A program made the position numbers and the translations under genes. From NCBI GenBank assembly GCA_016933055.1, contig JAFGBS010000004.1:301350-365349 (forward strand): a stretch of DNA of 64,000 bases. The letters run 5' to 3'. Each line of letters starts with the position of its first letter. Within the stretch, counting starts at the first letter, position 1. The stretch comes from Promethearchaeota archaeon (GTDB lineage: Archaea; Asgardarchaeota; Lokiarchaeia; Sigyniarchaeales; Promethearchaeaceae). The notes beneath the pieces were generated by a model. That model made no database searches. It worked only from the letters and a program-made list of their open reading frames with translations, and was not told the DNA's origin. Shown here one piece after another: positions 36,506 through 45,229 of the stretch.

Positions 36506-36886
36506 ATGGAGTATATAATCATAGAAAATGAAAAAATCGGAGAAATAAAAGCTAACTTATTGATTGAGAAAAATCCGAAAACTTGTAAAGCAATCTGGGA
36601 GACTTTACCATTAGAATTACATTTATCCCGATGGGGTGAAGAATTATATGGAGAAATCCCCGTCGCAATCGAACCTGAAAATACGCAAGTAGAGTGTGAG
36701 GTTGGAGATATTGCGTACTGGCTATCTGGTTCTGGTTTTTGCATTTTTTTTGGGAAAACTCCGGTCAGTACAAGTGAAAAACCAAAAGCTGCCTCGGATG
36801 TTAATGTATTTGCACACATTGAAGGTGATGCACGCATTTTCAACCAATTTCGTTCTTTTACGGGAAAAGTTCGAAGAGGGTTTTAG
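36506..36886 (+). CDS. Cyclophilin-like (TM1367-fold) protein
   Basis: This 126-residue beta protein resembles the TM1367/DUF-type cyclophilin-like family: KTCKAIWETLPLELHLSRWGEELYGEIP near residues 24-51 and GDIAYWLSGSGFCIFFGKTP near 67-86. These proteins share the cyclophilin barrel but not its isomerase residues. The gene starts one base after the mutS stop, so it is almost certainly co-transcribed with it; the link to mismatch repair, if any, is unknown. Confidence 0.72.
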   Translation: MEYIIIENEKIGEIKANLLIEKNPKTCKAIWETLPLELHLSRWGEELYGEIPVAIEPENTQVECEVGDIAYWLSGSGFCIFFGKTPVSTSEKPKAASDVNVFAHIEGDARIFNQFRSFTGKVRRGF

Positions 36887-36895
36887 TCCTAATAC

Positions 36896-36948
36896 AACCG
36901 TTCAATCCTATTAGAATCCGCAGTTGACATTTTTATTTAACCGTTCAA
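36896..36948 (+). repeat. Short direct repeat before MFS gene
   Basis: The ten bases AACCGTTCAA occur at 36896-36905 and again at 36939-36948, 43 bases apart, in the gap before the MFS gene. The spacing is about four helix turns, compatible with paired regulator sites, but the repeat is short. Confidence 0.25.
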
Positions 36949-37009
36949 ATCTAATTCTTTTTATACATTTTGCGCTAACTATCTCTAACTATTAACACCA
37001 GTGATCAAT

Positions 37010-38320
37010 ATGAGTAACCTTAATTTAGGATTAGAAAAACCCAAAAAAATATCTAAGCGAAATATTGCCGCCCTTTTCTTGATCTCGTTCGGAGGAAACA
37101 TCGCTTGGGCCATAGAAAACCAATATTACAATGTTTATCTTTATAACAGGATTCTTCCCGATCCCTTTTATGTTAGCCTTATGGTAGCGATCACCGCCAT
37201 CGTGTCAACCGTAACAACAATCGTAATGGGCTCAATTATGGATATTCGGGGAAAAAGAAGATCATTCATCATTTGGGCTTTTATATTATGGGCTTTTGCG
37301 AGTGCAGCATTCCCATTAGCAGAATTCGTAAAACCGATCAATGTATTCCTTGCAGTAGGTACCGCAATTTTTATAGATTGTGTAATGAGTTTCTTTGGTG
37401 CAACGGCTTATGATGCTGGTTACAACGCTTTCATTATTGATATAACCACAGTAGAGAATCGGGCTAAAGCAGTGAGCATAAATGAAATAATGACGCTTTT
37501 TGGAACACTTGTTGTATATGGTATAACGGGTTTCTTACTAGATGCAGGATTATCGTATTTCTATTATTTCCTTATTATGGCAGCAGCAACAGGTATTATC
37601 GGTGTGGTGGGGGGTATTTCCATGAAAGACTCCCCCACTTTACAACCATTAAAAGTCGGATTATGGGATCATATTCGTTCTACCTTTAATCGACAGAATA
37701 TTCGGGAAAATACGGATTGTTTTCTAGTTCTAAGCGGAATTGCAATCCAGGCAACAAGTTTTAGCATATTTTTTCCATTTATCGTGATCTATCTTGAACA
37801 TGAGATCCAATTAACTGGATTATGGCCTTCATTGGTGATGTTCTTGGGATTATTCACTTCTGTTGTATTAAGTATACCTGTCGGAATCTTCGTGGATAAG
37901 ATTGGTAGAAAAAGAGTAGCTATCATTTCCATAGTGTTAGAATCCCTTTCCCTAGTTGCATTTGCCTATTCGCGTGAATTAATTTGGTTGATCATCACTG
38001 GAATTCTATGGGTATTCTTTATGATGACTTGGCATATTTCTTCCCAAGCATGGGCAGGGGATTTATACCCGAAGACAAAAGCAGGCCAATTTAATGGATA
38101 TTTCCTTATTGTAAACGTCTTAATTGCCATGGTAGTGGGATCTCCGATTGGGGGACTATTATCACGAAGATATGGAACCCCTGTGGTAGTAGATGGTATC
38201 CCCGGATTTGCTCCTAGCTACTTAATTTATTTAGTTGGTGCAGGAGTTGTAATATTTGCAATAATACCGCTCTTATTTGCTAAAGAAAAACCAAAACCCG
38301 AAAATGTGGTTATTCAATAA
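37010..38320 (+). CDS. MFS transporter
   Basis: This is a 436-residue, roughly 12-helix major facilitator. The motif A loop between helices 2 and 3 reads GSIMDIRGKRR near 79-89, and the symmetric loop in the second half is GIFVDKIGRKR near 303. A long cytosolic loop between helices 6 and 7 contains the basic DHIRSTFNRQ segment. No substrate can be named. The ATG at 37010 is preferred over the GTG at 37001. Immediately after the stop begins the remains of an oxidoreductase gene. Confidence 0.87.
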   Translation: MSNLNLGLEKPKKISKRNIAALFLISFGGNIAWAIENQYYNVYLYNRILPDPFYVSLMVAITAIVSTVTTIVMGSIMDIRGKRRSFIIWAFILWAFASAAFPLAEFVKPINVFLAVGTAIFIDCVMSFFGATAYDAGYNAFIIDITTVENRAKAVSINEIMTLFGTLVVYGITGFLLDAGLSYFYYFLIMAAATGIIGVVGGISMKDSPTLQPLKVGLWDHIRSTFNRQNIRENTDCFLVLSGIAIQATSFSIFFPFIVIYLEHEIQLTGLWPSLVMFLGLFTSVVLSIPVGIFVDKIGRKRVAIISIVLESLSLVAFAYSRELIWLIITGILWVFFMMTWHISSQAWAGDLYPKTKAGQFNGYFLIVNVLIAMVVGSPIGGLLSRRYGTPVVVDGIPGFAPSYLIYLVGAGVVIFAIIPLLFAKEKPKPENVVIQ

Positions 38321-39200
38321 GTGAATGCGTCGAAAATAGTTATTATTGGCTCCGGTATGTCTGTCTTGACAGCAGGAGCTTATATTTCTCTTTATTGACA
38401 TGGAATGCATAGATTTGAGCAATTCTCTCAGATTGAGGAGTAACAGCAACAATTAGCTAAGATGGGCATTCATGGGATCTTGGACCAATGTTGATCGAGG
38501 CGCTAGCACCTCATGAGAAACTGGGGTGAATTTGTGCGGAACTGGGTATAGATTTAAATCAATCTCTAAATCTAATATGTGATGAACGCGGACAATCTTT
38601 TTTGAGTTATGTTTTAGATGTACTTGAGGAATACCAAGGTCCATATTGGAGAAGGGAACGATTGAAGAAGATTTATCATTTGAGAGCAATGGATTGGATA
38701 AATATTACAAGCTTCATGATTCGATAATGAAACTCATGTATTTGAGGGATCAAATTCCATTTCAGAAAGGCATACCCTTACTGATAACCAAATTCAAGCT
38801 AGTATTTGCTTTTCTGAAAGTAAGAAAATACAAAGATCGGTCCACCAAGCAATTAATGGACTAATTTTTGGAAGATGAGGAATTAAAATCGGTTTTCCTT
38901 GGGATCTTAGCAGACATGATCGTAAAACCCAGCGAACTTTCGGCTCTGAGAGGTTCCATTTTCAATCCCGAGGGAGTTTGTGATAAAAGAATCCCCCGAA
39001 AATGCGACGTAACCCCCCGATAGGTATTGATCAGTCATTTTGAACAACATCAGAAATCCTATAGTTGCAAGACCTTCACGATAAGCTTTAAGATAGATAG
39101 ATGGATAATATCTCATTCATTTGTTAGATTCATATTGTAAAGAAGCTGGATTCCATATTTTATTTGAGACTAATCTGGTGAGGGAGGGAGAAGGGTTACA
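38321..39200 (+). pseudogene. Decayed FAD-dependent oxidoreductase (phytoene-desaturase-like)
   Basis: The start, GTG 38321, sits directly after the MFS stop and encodes KIVIIGSGMSVLTAGAYISLY, a dinucleotide-binding motif of FAD amine-oxidase/phytoene-desaturase proteins, followed at once by TGA. The similarity then continues across frames and stops: FEQFSQ, ELGIDLNQSLNLICDERGQ, LADMIVKPSELSALRGS, FNPEGVCDKRIPRK and SYCKEAGFHILFETNL keep the family's order. At least four stops or frameshifts interrupt it and the C-terminal part is missing. It was probably once co-transcribed with the MFS gene. Confidence 0.75.
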
Positions 39201-39206
39201 TTGGAT

Positions 39207-40181
39207 TTATCTAAAAAAATTTGACAATAAGAATTCGATTCTAAGTGATGAAAGCGAAAATGCCCACTCTAATCCATCAGTAATTGCTGGACCAACTACT
39301 GAAGTGTGACCTTCGTCAGGGTAACTATGATAGTGAAAGTTTAAGTTATCATAGTCTCGGGATATAATGGTTTTATTTAATATAATAACTCCATCTACCA
39401 TGTCTTTCCATTCATCTTCACCGACAGATAAATGTAGATTAATTGGTAAAATTCCAAAAGATTGATTGAAAAAATTTTCTTCTATATCCAATAGGTAATA
39501 ATCATAATACGAAACTGATGGACTTATTGTTATATAATTAGTAAAGAGGCTACTCGAATTTGTGCTATATTCAAAGATGCTAAAAAGGAGAAAATTTCCT
39601 CCGTACGAATCTCCAATTATTGTCCTTTCTGAGGTGTTCGTCCTTAGATTCCCATCTACAAACGGAACCAACTCATTCTCTAAAAATGCATAGAATTCGT
39701 GTGCTCCCCCGGATCCAGGGGGAAATGAAGATGCAGGGTACATAAAATCTCGATTTCGATGATTATCATCTGGATATCCGATTCCTACTAAAATTAATTC
39801 AGGAATTGAGTTGTTTTGGATCAATCCTTGAACAATATTTTCTACTCCTCCATCTTCCAAAAGGAAGAGAGACCCATAAAATAACCAATCAGCATCTAAT
39901 ATATATAGAACAGGATAGCGATCTGAAGTTTGATTATAATTATTTGGTAAAGAGAGATAAATTTTGTAGGTATCTCCTACTAATTCTGAATAAAATAACT
40001 CAGTGATATAAGAATTATTAGTATCATTATCATCATCATCATCCACTAGACCTGGATTGTTTCCATTACCAGCCCCAGATGAAAAATATAGATGATTTAC
40101 CCACATTAATGTTATAAACCCAACAGAGACTAGCACCACGCTTGAAAGAATAGCTATGAGGGTTTTATCATGCGAATTCAA
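39207..40181 (-). CDS. Anchored esterase of the enterochelin-esterase/esterase-D type
   Basis: This 324-residue protein has an N-terminal membrane anchor (about residues 8-28) and then an extracellular alpha/beta hydrolase: YPVLYILDADWLF near 85-97, the nucleophile elbow GDSYGG near 200-205, an acidic residue near 270 (GEDEW) and His in DEGHTS near 298. An Asp/Asn-rich low-complexity linker (about 40-56) follows the anchor. The start must be TTG (40181) because the frame has no ATG before the anchor. Substrates of this family include carboxylic esters and siderophores; here unknown. It ends over the tail of the decayed oxidoreductase. Confidence 0.78.
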   Translation of the reverse strand: MNSHDKTLIAILSSVVLVSVGFITLMWVNHLYFSSGAGNGNNPGLVDDDDDNDTNNSYITELFYSELVGDTYKIYLSLPNNYNQTSDRYPVLYILDADWLFYGSLFLLEDGGVENIVQGLIQNNSIPELILVGIGYPDDNHRNRDFMYPASSFPPGSGGAHEFYAFLENELVPFVDGNLRTNTSERTIIGDSYGGNFLLFSIFEYSTNSSSLFTNYITISPSVSYYDYYLLDIEENFFNQSFGILPINLHLSVGEDEWKDMVDGVIILNKTIISRDYDNLNFHYHSYPDEGHTSVVGPAITDGLEWAFSLSSLRIEFLLSNFFR

Positions 40182-40551
40182 TTTCCCAATAAGATGATTT
40201 CTTTTGTTATTATTAATTTTGCGATCACATTCGCATGTTCAGAAATCAAAACAAATTTGTGATAAATCACACCAATTTTGTTTGATCAGTCAATCAGTTA
40301 TTCCATCTGGAAGCGTCAAGAGAAATGGATGACAGCCGAGTGATTTACACCCTTCATCGATAATTCTCTTATGAAGTAGGTTCTGAATCAATTGAAAGCT
40401 CTTGTGGAGAAGACCTCATTAAAAATTAAAGATCCTCTAAGCAGATACAGTAGACATCATACTTGAATAACAAGAATTCGACTTTTCCTTTTTTTGACTG
40501 TGATAACTCTATTGGTTAAAAAGAAATTAAATAATAGAAAGTAGGTATTAC
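40182..40551. other. Intergenic stretch without recognisable gene
   Basis: These 370 bases separate two minus-strand genes. I see no open frame with coding character on either strand, no strong hairpin and no RNA gene. The esterase promoter probably lies in the first 60 bases. Confidence 0.5.
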
Positions 40552-41844
40552 TTATTCATTCTCAATTTCGATTTTTTGCGATTTTTGACCTGAAAATGTC
40601 TTAATTAACGCTACTGAAAGGTGTTCAAGTGTTCCTTTATACTTAAATTGCCGCCAAATCAATACTATTCCTATCCAAACTGCGAGATTGATCAAACCAA
40701 CCAAGGTTGCATTACCTATTGTTGCATTCCAATTGGGCCAAAACGGAGCAATAAGCCTTTGCAAACTCACAGCTAGCACACCCTCAAGCATATAAATAGT
40801 TAAGGTCATTCTACCCATTTCTTTAACAGGATTGGTAAACCTCATTCGCTTTTTACGCTTCTCTTCTGGTTGGAAATCGAAAATTTCCAACAAAAGTAAA
40901 AATAATGCAAAATACAGACCGAGTTGAAACAGTTTTCGTGCCATTCTGTTATACCACGCATCCAAAATTTCAATATCAGTTCCAACAGTTATTCCCAAGA
41001 TCACCATAAATATAAGTCCACTAATTGCAGTCACTAAGTAGAAGATTCTCATTTGCTTTGCAAATTTTTTGGGTTCGAAATCATCTCGCGCTAATTCGAC
41101 TCCAAAGAATGCGCCAAAAAAGCCCAGTGCTAAATGTGGAATTAAAGGAAATAAACCTTCTGTTATAGGACTCAGGAAGAACATGATTAAGTAGTTACGT
41201 TCATCAATGGCTGTCTGTGCAATAGGACTCAGAAGAGGATTGATAATCGCATAGATTAGGAAGAAGATAATTCCCAAGATCATAAAAATAATCCGCAGTT
41301 TTCGGATATTTTCCGAATTGTTTCTTTTATAATACAACGCCAGAACTATCGATACTGAAATAATAGAATAACCAATCATCTGAATGGTTCCAACTTGAAA
41401 GAGAAGCCCTACTTCAAAGTTAGTCGGATATCGTCCATATAAAATTAAATATGGTATGACTCCCGTATGATTCTCGGTCATATATATACCTAAACGCGGT
41501 CGCACAGAGACGACATCATCCATTGATCGAAGCAAAAAATACCGAAAAAACAACCCAATTAAGATAAATGAAACTCCAGTCGCTAATCCCTTAAGAAAAA
41601 GTTGCTTTGGAGTGATTTTTCCCTCTTTTATTCGGCTGTACGACATATATCCATTCACAACACCGCTTATACAGTAAAAAATGCCTGCCATACCCATCAA
41701 TATACTAAAAATAGTAAATCCAAGGCCAGTGTTACTAAGGGAAGTTAAATTCTGACAGTAATAATCCCAGATAATCCGATGAATGATAGGCACTGCAATG
41801 ATTGCAATGCCTCTTGCGAAATCAAATGCATATATTCGTTTCAT
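40552..41844 (-). CDS. Multi-spanning membrane acyltransferase-like protein
   Basis: This 430-residue, about ten-helix protein begins with RIYAFDFARGIAIIAVPIIHRII, a pattern shared by heparan-alpha-glucosaminide acetyltransferase-like and DUF418/DUF1624 membrane proteins, in which the first helix carries an Asp-x-x-(R)-G and a His that lie in the transfer site. Later EKRKKRMRF and a GRMTLTIYMLEG stretch near 350 fit the DUF418 type. It may acylate sugars or lipids outside the cell; substrate unknown. The ATG at 41844 is the only sensible start. Confidence 0.6.
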   Translation of the reverse strand: MKRIYAFDFARGIAIIAVPIIHRIIWDYYCQNLTSLSNTGLGFTIFSILMGMAGIFYCISGVVNGYMSYSRIKEGKITPKQLFLKGLATGVSFILIGLFFRYFLLRSMDDVVSVRPRLGIYMTENHTGVIPYLILYGRYPTNFEVGLLFQVGTIQMIGYSIISVSIVLALYYKRNNSENIRKLRIIFMILGIIFFLIYAIINPLLSPIAQTAIDERNYLIMFFLSPITEGLFPLIPHLALGFFGAFFGVELARDDFEPKKFAKQMRIFYLVTAISGLIFMVILGITVGTDIEILDAWYNRMARKLFQLGLYFALFLLLLEIFDFQPEEKRKKRMRFTNPVKEMGRMTLTIYMLEGVLAVSLQRLIAPFWPNWNATIGNATLVGLINLAVWIGIVLIWRQFKYKGTLEHLSVALIKTFSGQKSQKIEIENE

Positions 41845-41902
41845 AATCTGATGTTTCTTCTCTATTATTCAATTTTGTACCCGATACCCTATAATGTATA
41901 AA

Positions 41903-41954
41903 CTACGCTAAAAGCCTACCCATGGGTTAACTGGGATAGGTTTTTTTGGCGTAG
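41903..41954. repeat. 52-base imperfect inverted repeat
   Basis: CTACGC (41903-41908) pairs with GCGTAG (41949-41954); inside, AAAA/TTTT, CCTA/TAGG and CC/GG extend the stem around a short loop. A run of seven T lies within the distal arm. It sits upstream of the acyltransferase gene and could act as a terminator on the plus strand. Confidence 0.45.
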
Positions 41955-42725
41955 GAGTCCCTAGTATCTATGTAATCCAATATTATGTATTCCATGGACT
42001 TCGCTATGAGTATCCCATTTGGGTTACGTTTTACCATAGAAATAGGCTATATAGGGAATCAAATACCAGATAGAGCCTTATTAAGCGTGTAGGATGTGGG
42101 ATAGATGTTGATGAAAAAATTCTACTCTTCAAAAGGTACTAAGCTTCGGATATAGGGTGTTTTAAAAAGACAAAAAAAGAAATAAGACAATACCAACAAA
42201 TAATGCTTTCCGAAAGAAATTGTTCACCACTTTTATCGTAAGTGATGTCACTCTTGCAGTAATTTATCGGTGAATTAATAACCACCACAATCACAAGAAA
42301 ACCGTGAAACTCACCAAACGCTCACCCCTGCTAAAACTGAGAAACCATTACTCCATCGACTCATTTGTTGTATTCTCCTTATAGGTAGGTGTCTCCAAAA
42401 TCCAGATTTAGTGTTTTAGGAGTACATAACTTCTACACAATGTGAATTGGAATGAGCAATCTCTGGTTATTAAATGGGGGTTTTTCGGAATTGGATTTCT
42501 TATTGATATAATAGTGATTCTAACAGGTTCTTTTATGGATTCTCATGGACGCCCTATCGTGAATCTTTAAGTATTTTCCCTAAATTTAAGGAAATATTAG
42601 TGTTTGGGACAAAAACGAATATACTAACCGCTTAACGCTACCTGAGTTAGATTTATATATATAATACACTGTATTTCCTTTGAATAAATAAAATTATTAA
42701 TTATTTATTGCGGAAGCGAAGTAAA
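41955..42725. other. Non-coding stretch with an MFS-like remnant
   Basis: These 770 bases have no intact gene. Apart from the 44-codon remnant at 42439-42570, I see only short open frames full of stops, no tRNA-like structure and no insertion-sequence ends. The final 60 bases contain AT-rich candidates for the promoter of the next gene. Confidence 0.5.
42439..42570 (+). pseudogene. Fragment resembling an MFS helix 2-loop region
   Basis: An open stretch without a start codon encodes a hydrophobic helix followed by LTGSFMDSHGR, which matches the motif A loop of major facilitators and resembles GSIMDIRGKR in the intact MFS gene at 37010. It then stops. No other part of an MFS gene could be found around it. 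It is probably the remains of a deleted transporter gene. Confidence 0.4.
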
Positions 42726-43892
42726 ATGAAAAAATATACAAAATATGCAATTCCGTTTGTGATGTTGTTCTTTCTTCTTCCTCTGAACTCTGCAGCGATG
42801 GGGACGTATACTTATGGGGCTCCTACGAAAGATTGGGGAATAGAAATTGGAGATACACATTATTACACACTTGGTTGGGCTGTTGAACTTGAAATGGGAG
42901 ATAAAGCTTGGAATATGCTCGATATGATTTTAGATGAAATTGATCCAACATTAGATGCTAGGACTATGTATACTCATCTTATGAGTGTGGAGAGTGTGTA
43001 CAACCTACGAATTAGTATCACAAACATAACATCGTACTTCTATAACAGTAGTCCCTCCTACAACAGTAGTGGAGACCTCATTATGGGAGAAATGGCATGG
43101 AAAGCAGCATCCATGACTAATTATGGACCATTAAATGCAACTATGATTTATAATCTCCAGCAAAATGCTATGTTATTCAATGCTTATTCAACCATGCTCG
43201 ACTGGGGTATTAGTGCCTCCGAATTAGTAGAAGATCTCGAGCTATACGGTCCGGAAATGGATGAATATTATCAAAGCTGGCTTACTGGGGATTCGGGAGA
43301 GGATTTTAATCAACCCGATAGTCCTCCATTTTTCATTCCAAAAGATTGGAGTCTTGAAGATTTCTATAATGAACAAAGGAGTAAACTCAATGAGTATTTC
43401 TACGGGAACTTCAGTGAAAATACTGGAGTTACGGTTTCAAATTGGGAAGACTTTATTGAGGTACTAGGAATTAAAAGCATGAGGGTTAATAAAAGAGATG
43501 CTACCGTAAAATTCCAACTCACTGCCATGGATATGAAATTACGTGATTTTTGGGTGAACAACACGGGTTTTTACGATAATGGGACAAAGATTGAAACTTA
43601 TAATGAATTGTTAAACTTCCTTAATGTAACCGAATTCGATGCGGAAGCTCGATTTGATGTCGAATGGAATAGGAAAGGAATTTTACAGAATTTCCACGTT
43701 CAATGGGAATTTTCTGGGAAATATGAAGACGAGAAATTCAAGTTCGCTCCCGTATTCGACCTCTCGTATGGGGAACATGATAAAATAAATGCCAAATTCA
43801 CAATTCCGGGTTATCAGATCTTTGTAGTGGTATTTGCGGGTATTGGAACAGTTTCAGTAATAATAATTCGAATCAAAAAGAAAAACACTTAA
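42726..43892 (+). CDS. Anchored extracellular protein of unknown function
   Basis: This 388-residue protein has an N-terminal signal sequence (basic start, hydrophobic 8-22) and a single C-terminal membrane helix (about 362-380) followed by RIKKKNT, giving a large outside domain and a tiny cytosolic tail. The exterior is rich in Asn, Tyr, Trp and Asp with many N-x-S/T sites. No family is recognised. ATG 42726 gives the signal sequence; the TTG at 42708 would spoil it. It precedes an ABC/FtsX module and may be its partner, as may the similar-topology protein at 47106. Confidence 0.7.
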   Translation: MKKYTKYAIPFVMLFFLLPLNSAAMGTYTYGAPTKDWGIEIGDTHYYTLGWAVELEMGDKAWNMLDMILDEIDPTLDARTMYTHLMSVESVYNLRISITNITSYFYNSSPSYNSSGDLIMGEMAWKAASMTNYGPLNATMIYNLQQNAMLFNAYSTMLDWGISASELVEDLELYGPEMDEYYQSWLTGDSGEDFNQPDSPPFFIPKDWSLEDFYNEQRSKLNEYFYGNFSENTGVTVSNWEDFIEVLGIKSMRVNKRDATVKFQLTAMDMKLRDFWVNNTGFYDNGTKIETYNELLNFLNVTEFDAEARFDVEWNRKGILQNFHVQWEFSGKYEDEKFKFAPVFDLSYGEHDKINAKFTIPGYQIFVVVFAGIGTVSVIIIRIKKKNT

Positions 43893-43898
43893 AAATAG

Positions 43899-43917
43899 TT
43901 TTTTTTCTCCTTTTTTT
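43899..43917 (+). terminator. Double T-run terminator
   Basis: Runs of eight and seven T (43899-43906, 43911-43917) begin six bases after the stop of the anchored-protein gene. Archaeal polymerase terminates at such tracts, so the downstream permease genes likely have their own promoter, at 44018. Confidence 0.55.
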
Positions 43918-44017
43918 AATAAACTGTTGCAAAAATCTTTTTATCAGCATTTTTGTGTGGAATTTCTCTACTTTTACTAAAGCGGGATAAAACACCAAAT
44001 ACTATACGCAAATACTT

Positions 44018-44043
44018 ATATGGTTTGACACTAATAACCATAT
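44018..44043 (+). promoter_or_regulatory. TATA element inside a perfect inverted repeat
   Basis: ATATGGTT (44018-44025) and AACCATAT (44036-44043) are perfect inverse complements, ten bases apart, ending directly before the permease ATG at 44044. The TATA-like CTTATATGG at 44015-44023 is about 25 bases before the ATG, so the transcript would begin at or near the start codon. The palindrome covers TATA to start, a natural operator. Confidence 0.5.
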
Positions 44044-45216
44044 ATGCGATTATCCGCATACATATTTGCTAGCATACGGGAAAACCGTGGTAAATATTTA
44101 GTGAGTATATTGGGAATTATGGTTGCCATAGGTACATTTTTTACATTATCGTTATATTCAGCACAATTTGCCTCTTCATTCGATTCTTTTTATGGTCTCT
44201 ATGAAAACACATTATTTGTTGTAGATGAAAATACTGAACTCTCTAAAATGGTCCCTGTCAACTCGAAGATAAATGAAAGTTATGCGGAAGAAATCGAAAA
44301 TTTACCAGGTGTTTTCATCACTGTTAAAGTGTTATTTGCTGATTTAAGTAATTATACAGTTACTCAATTTGTGCCAGATCGAATTTATGCATTCGAAATG
44401 GGGGATATAAATTTCATATCCCAATATATCGGGTTAGATTATGGAACTTGGCCTGAGTCCCCTGATGAGATTGTTGTAGGGCAATATACATTTGATCAAG
44501 AACATGATGAAACTTCAATTGGAACACAAGTGGATATCAAGGGCACTAACTTTTATATCAGTGGAGTATTAGATTTTAACAGCCATCTTTACAATCATTT
44601 CATTTATATGGATTATTCAGCTGCTCAAACAGCCTTATCCATGGAAGGAATATGCTCTTTGATATATGTGGTCTATAATGAAAATACAAATCCAATGCAA
44701 TTAAAAACGTCGATACAAGATAGTTATCCAGTTATTGCTTTAAATATGAATGATTTAAATGCAAACCTTGGTGGTATTTACAATGCGATTGAAATGGGAG
44801 AATTCGTCATCGGACTGTTACCATTGCTTATCAGTTCCATTTTCTTTTTTGTCTTAATTACCTACATCGTTAGAACCCGAACTAGGGAATATGCCCTTTT
44901 GAAAACAATAGGATTTTCCGAGGTGCAACTTATCACGTTTTTATTTGTTGAAGTAATGGTTATTTCGGTTATCGGTTATCTCTTGGGATCATTAGTAGGA
45001 TATTTCTTCTATACACTGAGTTTTCAGTTTGTAACAAGTCGACCTTTAAGTTTGGCATTCGATTCTTGGGATTTTTATTGGACAAGTATTTTGGTCACTG
45101 TAAAATATAACTTCTGGACCATGTTTGCACTACTATGTGGTTTGAATTTGATATCCACAACGTTTCCCGCTTTAAGTATACGTCGTAAAAGTATTGTGGA
45201 AGTAATACGAACATAG
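44044..45216 (+). CDS. FtsX/MacB-type ABC permease, first
   Basis: This 390-residue permease has an N-terminal membrane helix (about 17-40), a large extracytoplasmic domain (about 45-255) and three C-terminal helices (about 255-285, 305-335, 350-380) with the FtsX-domain signature TRTREYALLKTIGFSE near 278-293. That is the topology of MacB/LolE-type mechanotransmission permeases, which move or extrude lipids, lipoproteins or peptides rather than forming a classic channel. It starts at the leaderless promoter described at 44018. Confidence 0.87.
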   Translation: MRLSAYIFASIRENRGKYLVSILGIMVAIGTFFTLSLYSAQFASSFDSFYGLYENTLFVVDENTELSKMVPVNSKINESYAEEIENLPGVFITVKVLFADLSNYTVTQFVPDRIYAFEMGDINFISQYIGLDYGTWPESPDEIVVGQYTFDQEHDETSIGTQVDIKGTNFYISGVLDFNSHLYNHFIYMDYSAAQTALSMEGICSLIYVVYNENTNPMQLKTSIQDSYPVIALNMNDLNANLGGIYNAIEMGEFVIGLLPLLISSIFFFVLITYIVRTRTREYALLKTIGFSEVQLITFLFVEVMVISVIGYLLGSLVGYFFYTLSFQFVTSRPLSLAFDSWDFYWTSILVTVKYNFWTMFALLCGLNLISTTFPALSIRRKSIVEVIRT

Positions 45217-45229
45217 AGAGGAATTTACT

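Noticed and set aside
38907..39116. A minus-strand frame of 69 residues within the decayed oxidoreductase
   Set aside because: The plus-strand fragments there keep the order of the phytoene-desaturase family, so this frame is a shadow.
39121..39309. A 62-residue plus-strand frame that could be a methyltransferase tail
   Set aside because: It is better explained as the last readable block of the decayed oxidoreductase, running into the esterase gene on the other strand.
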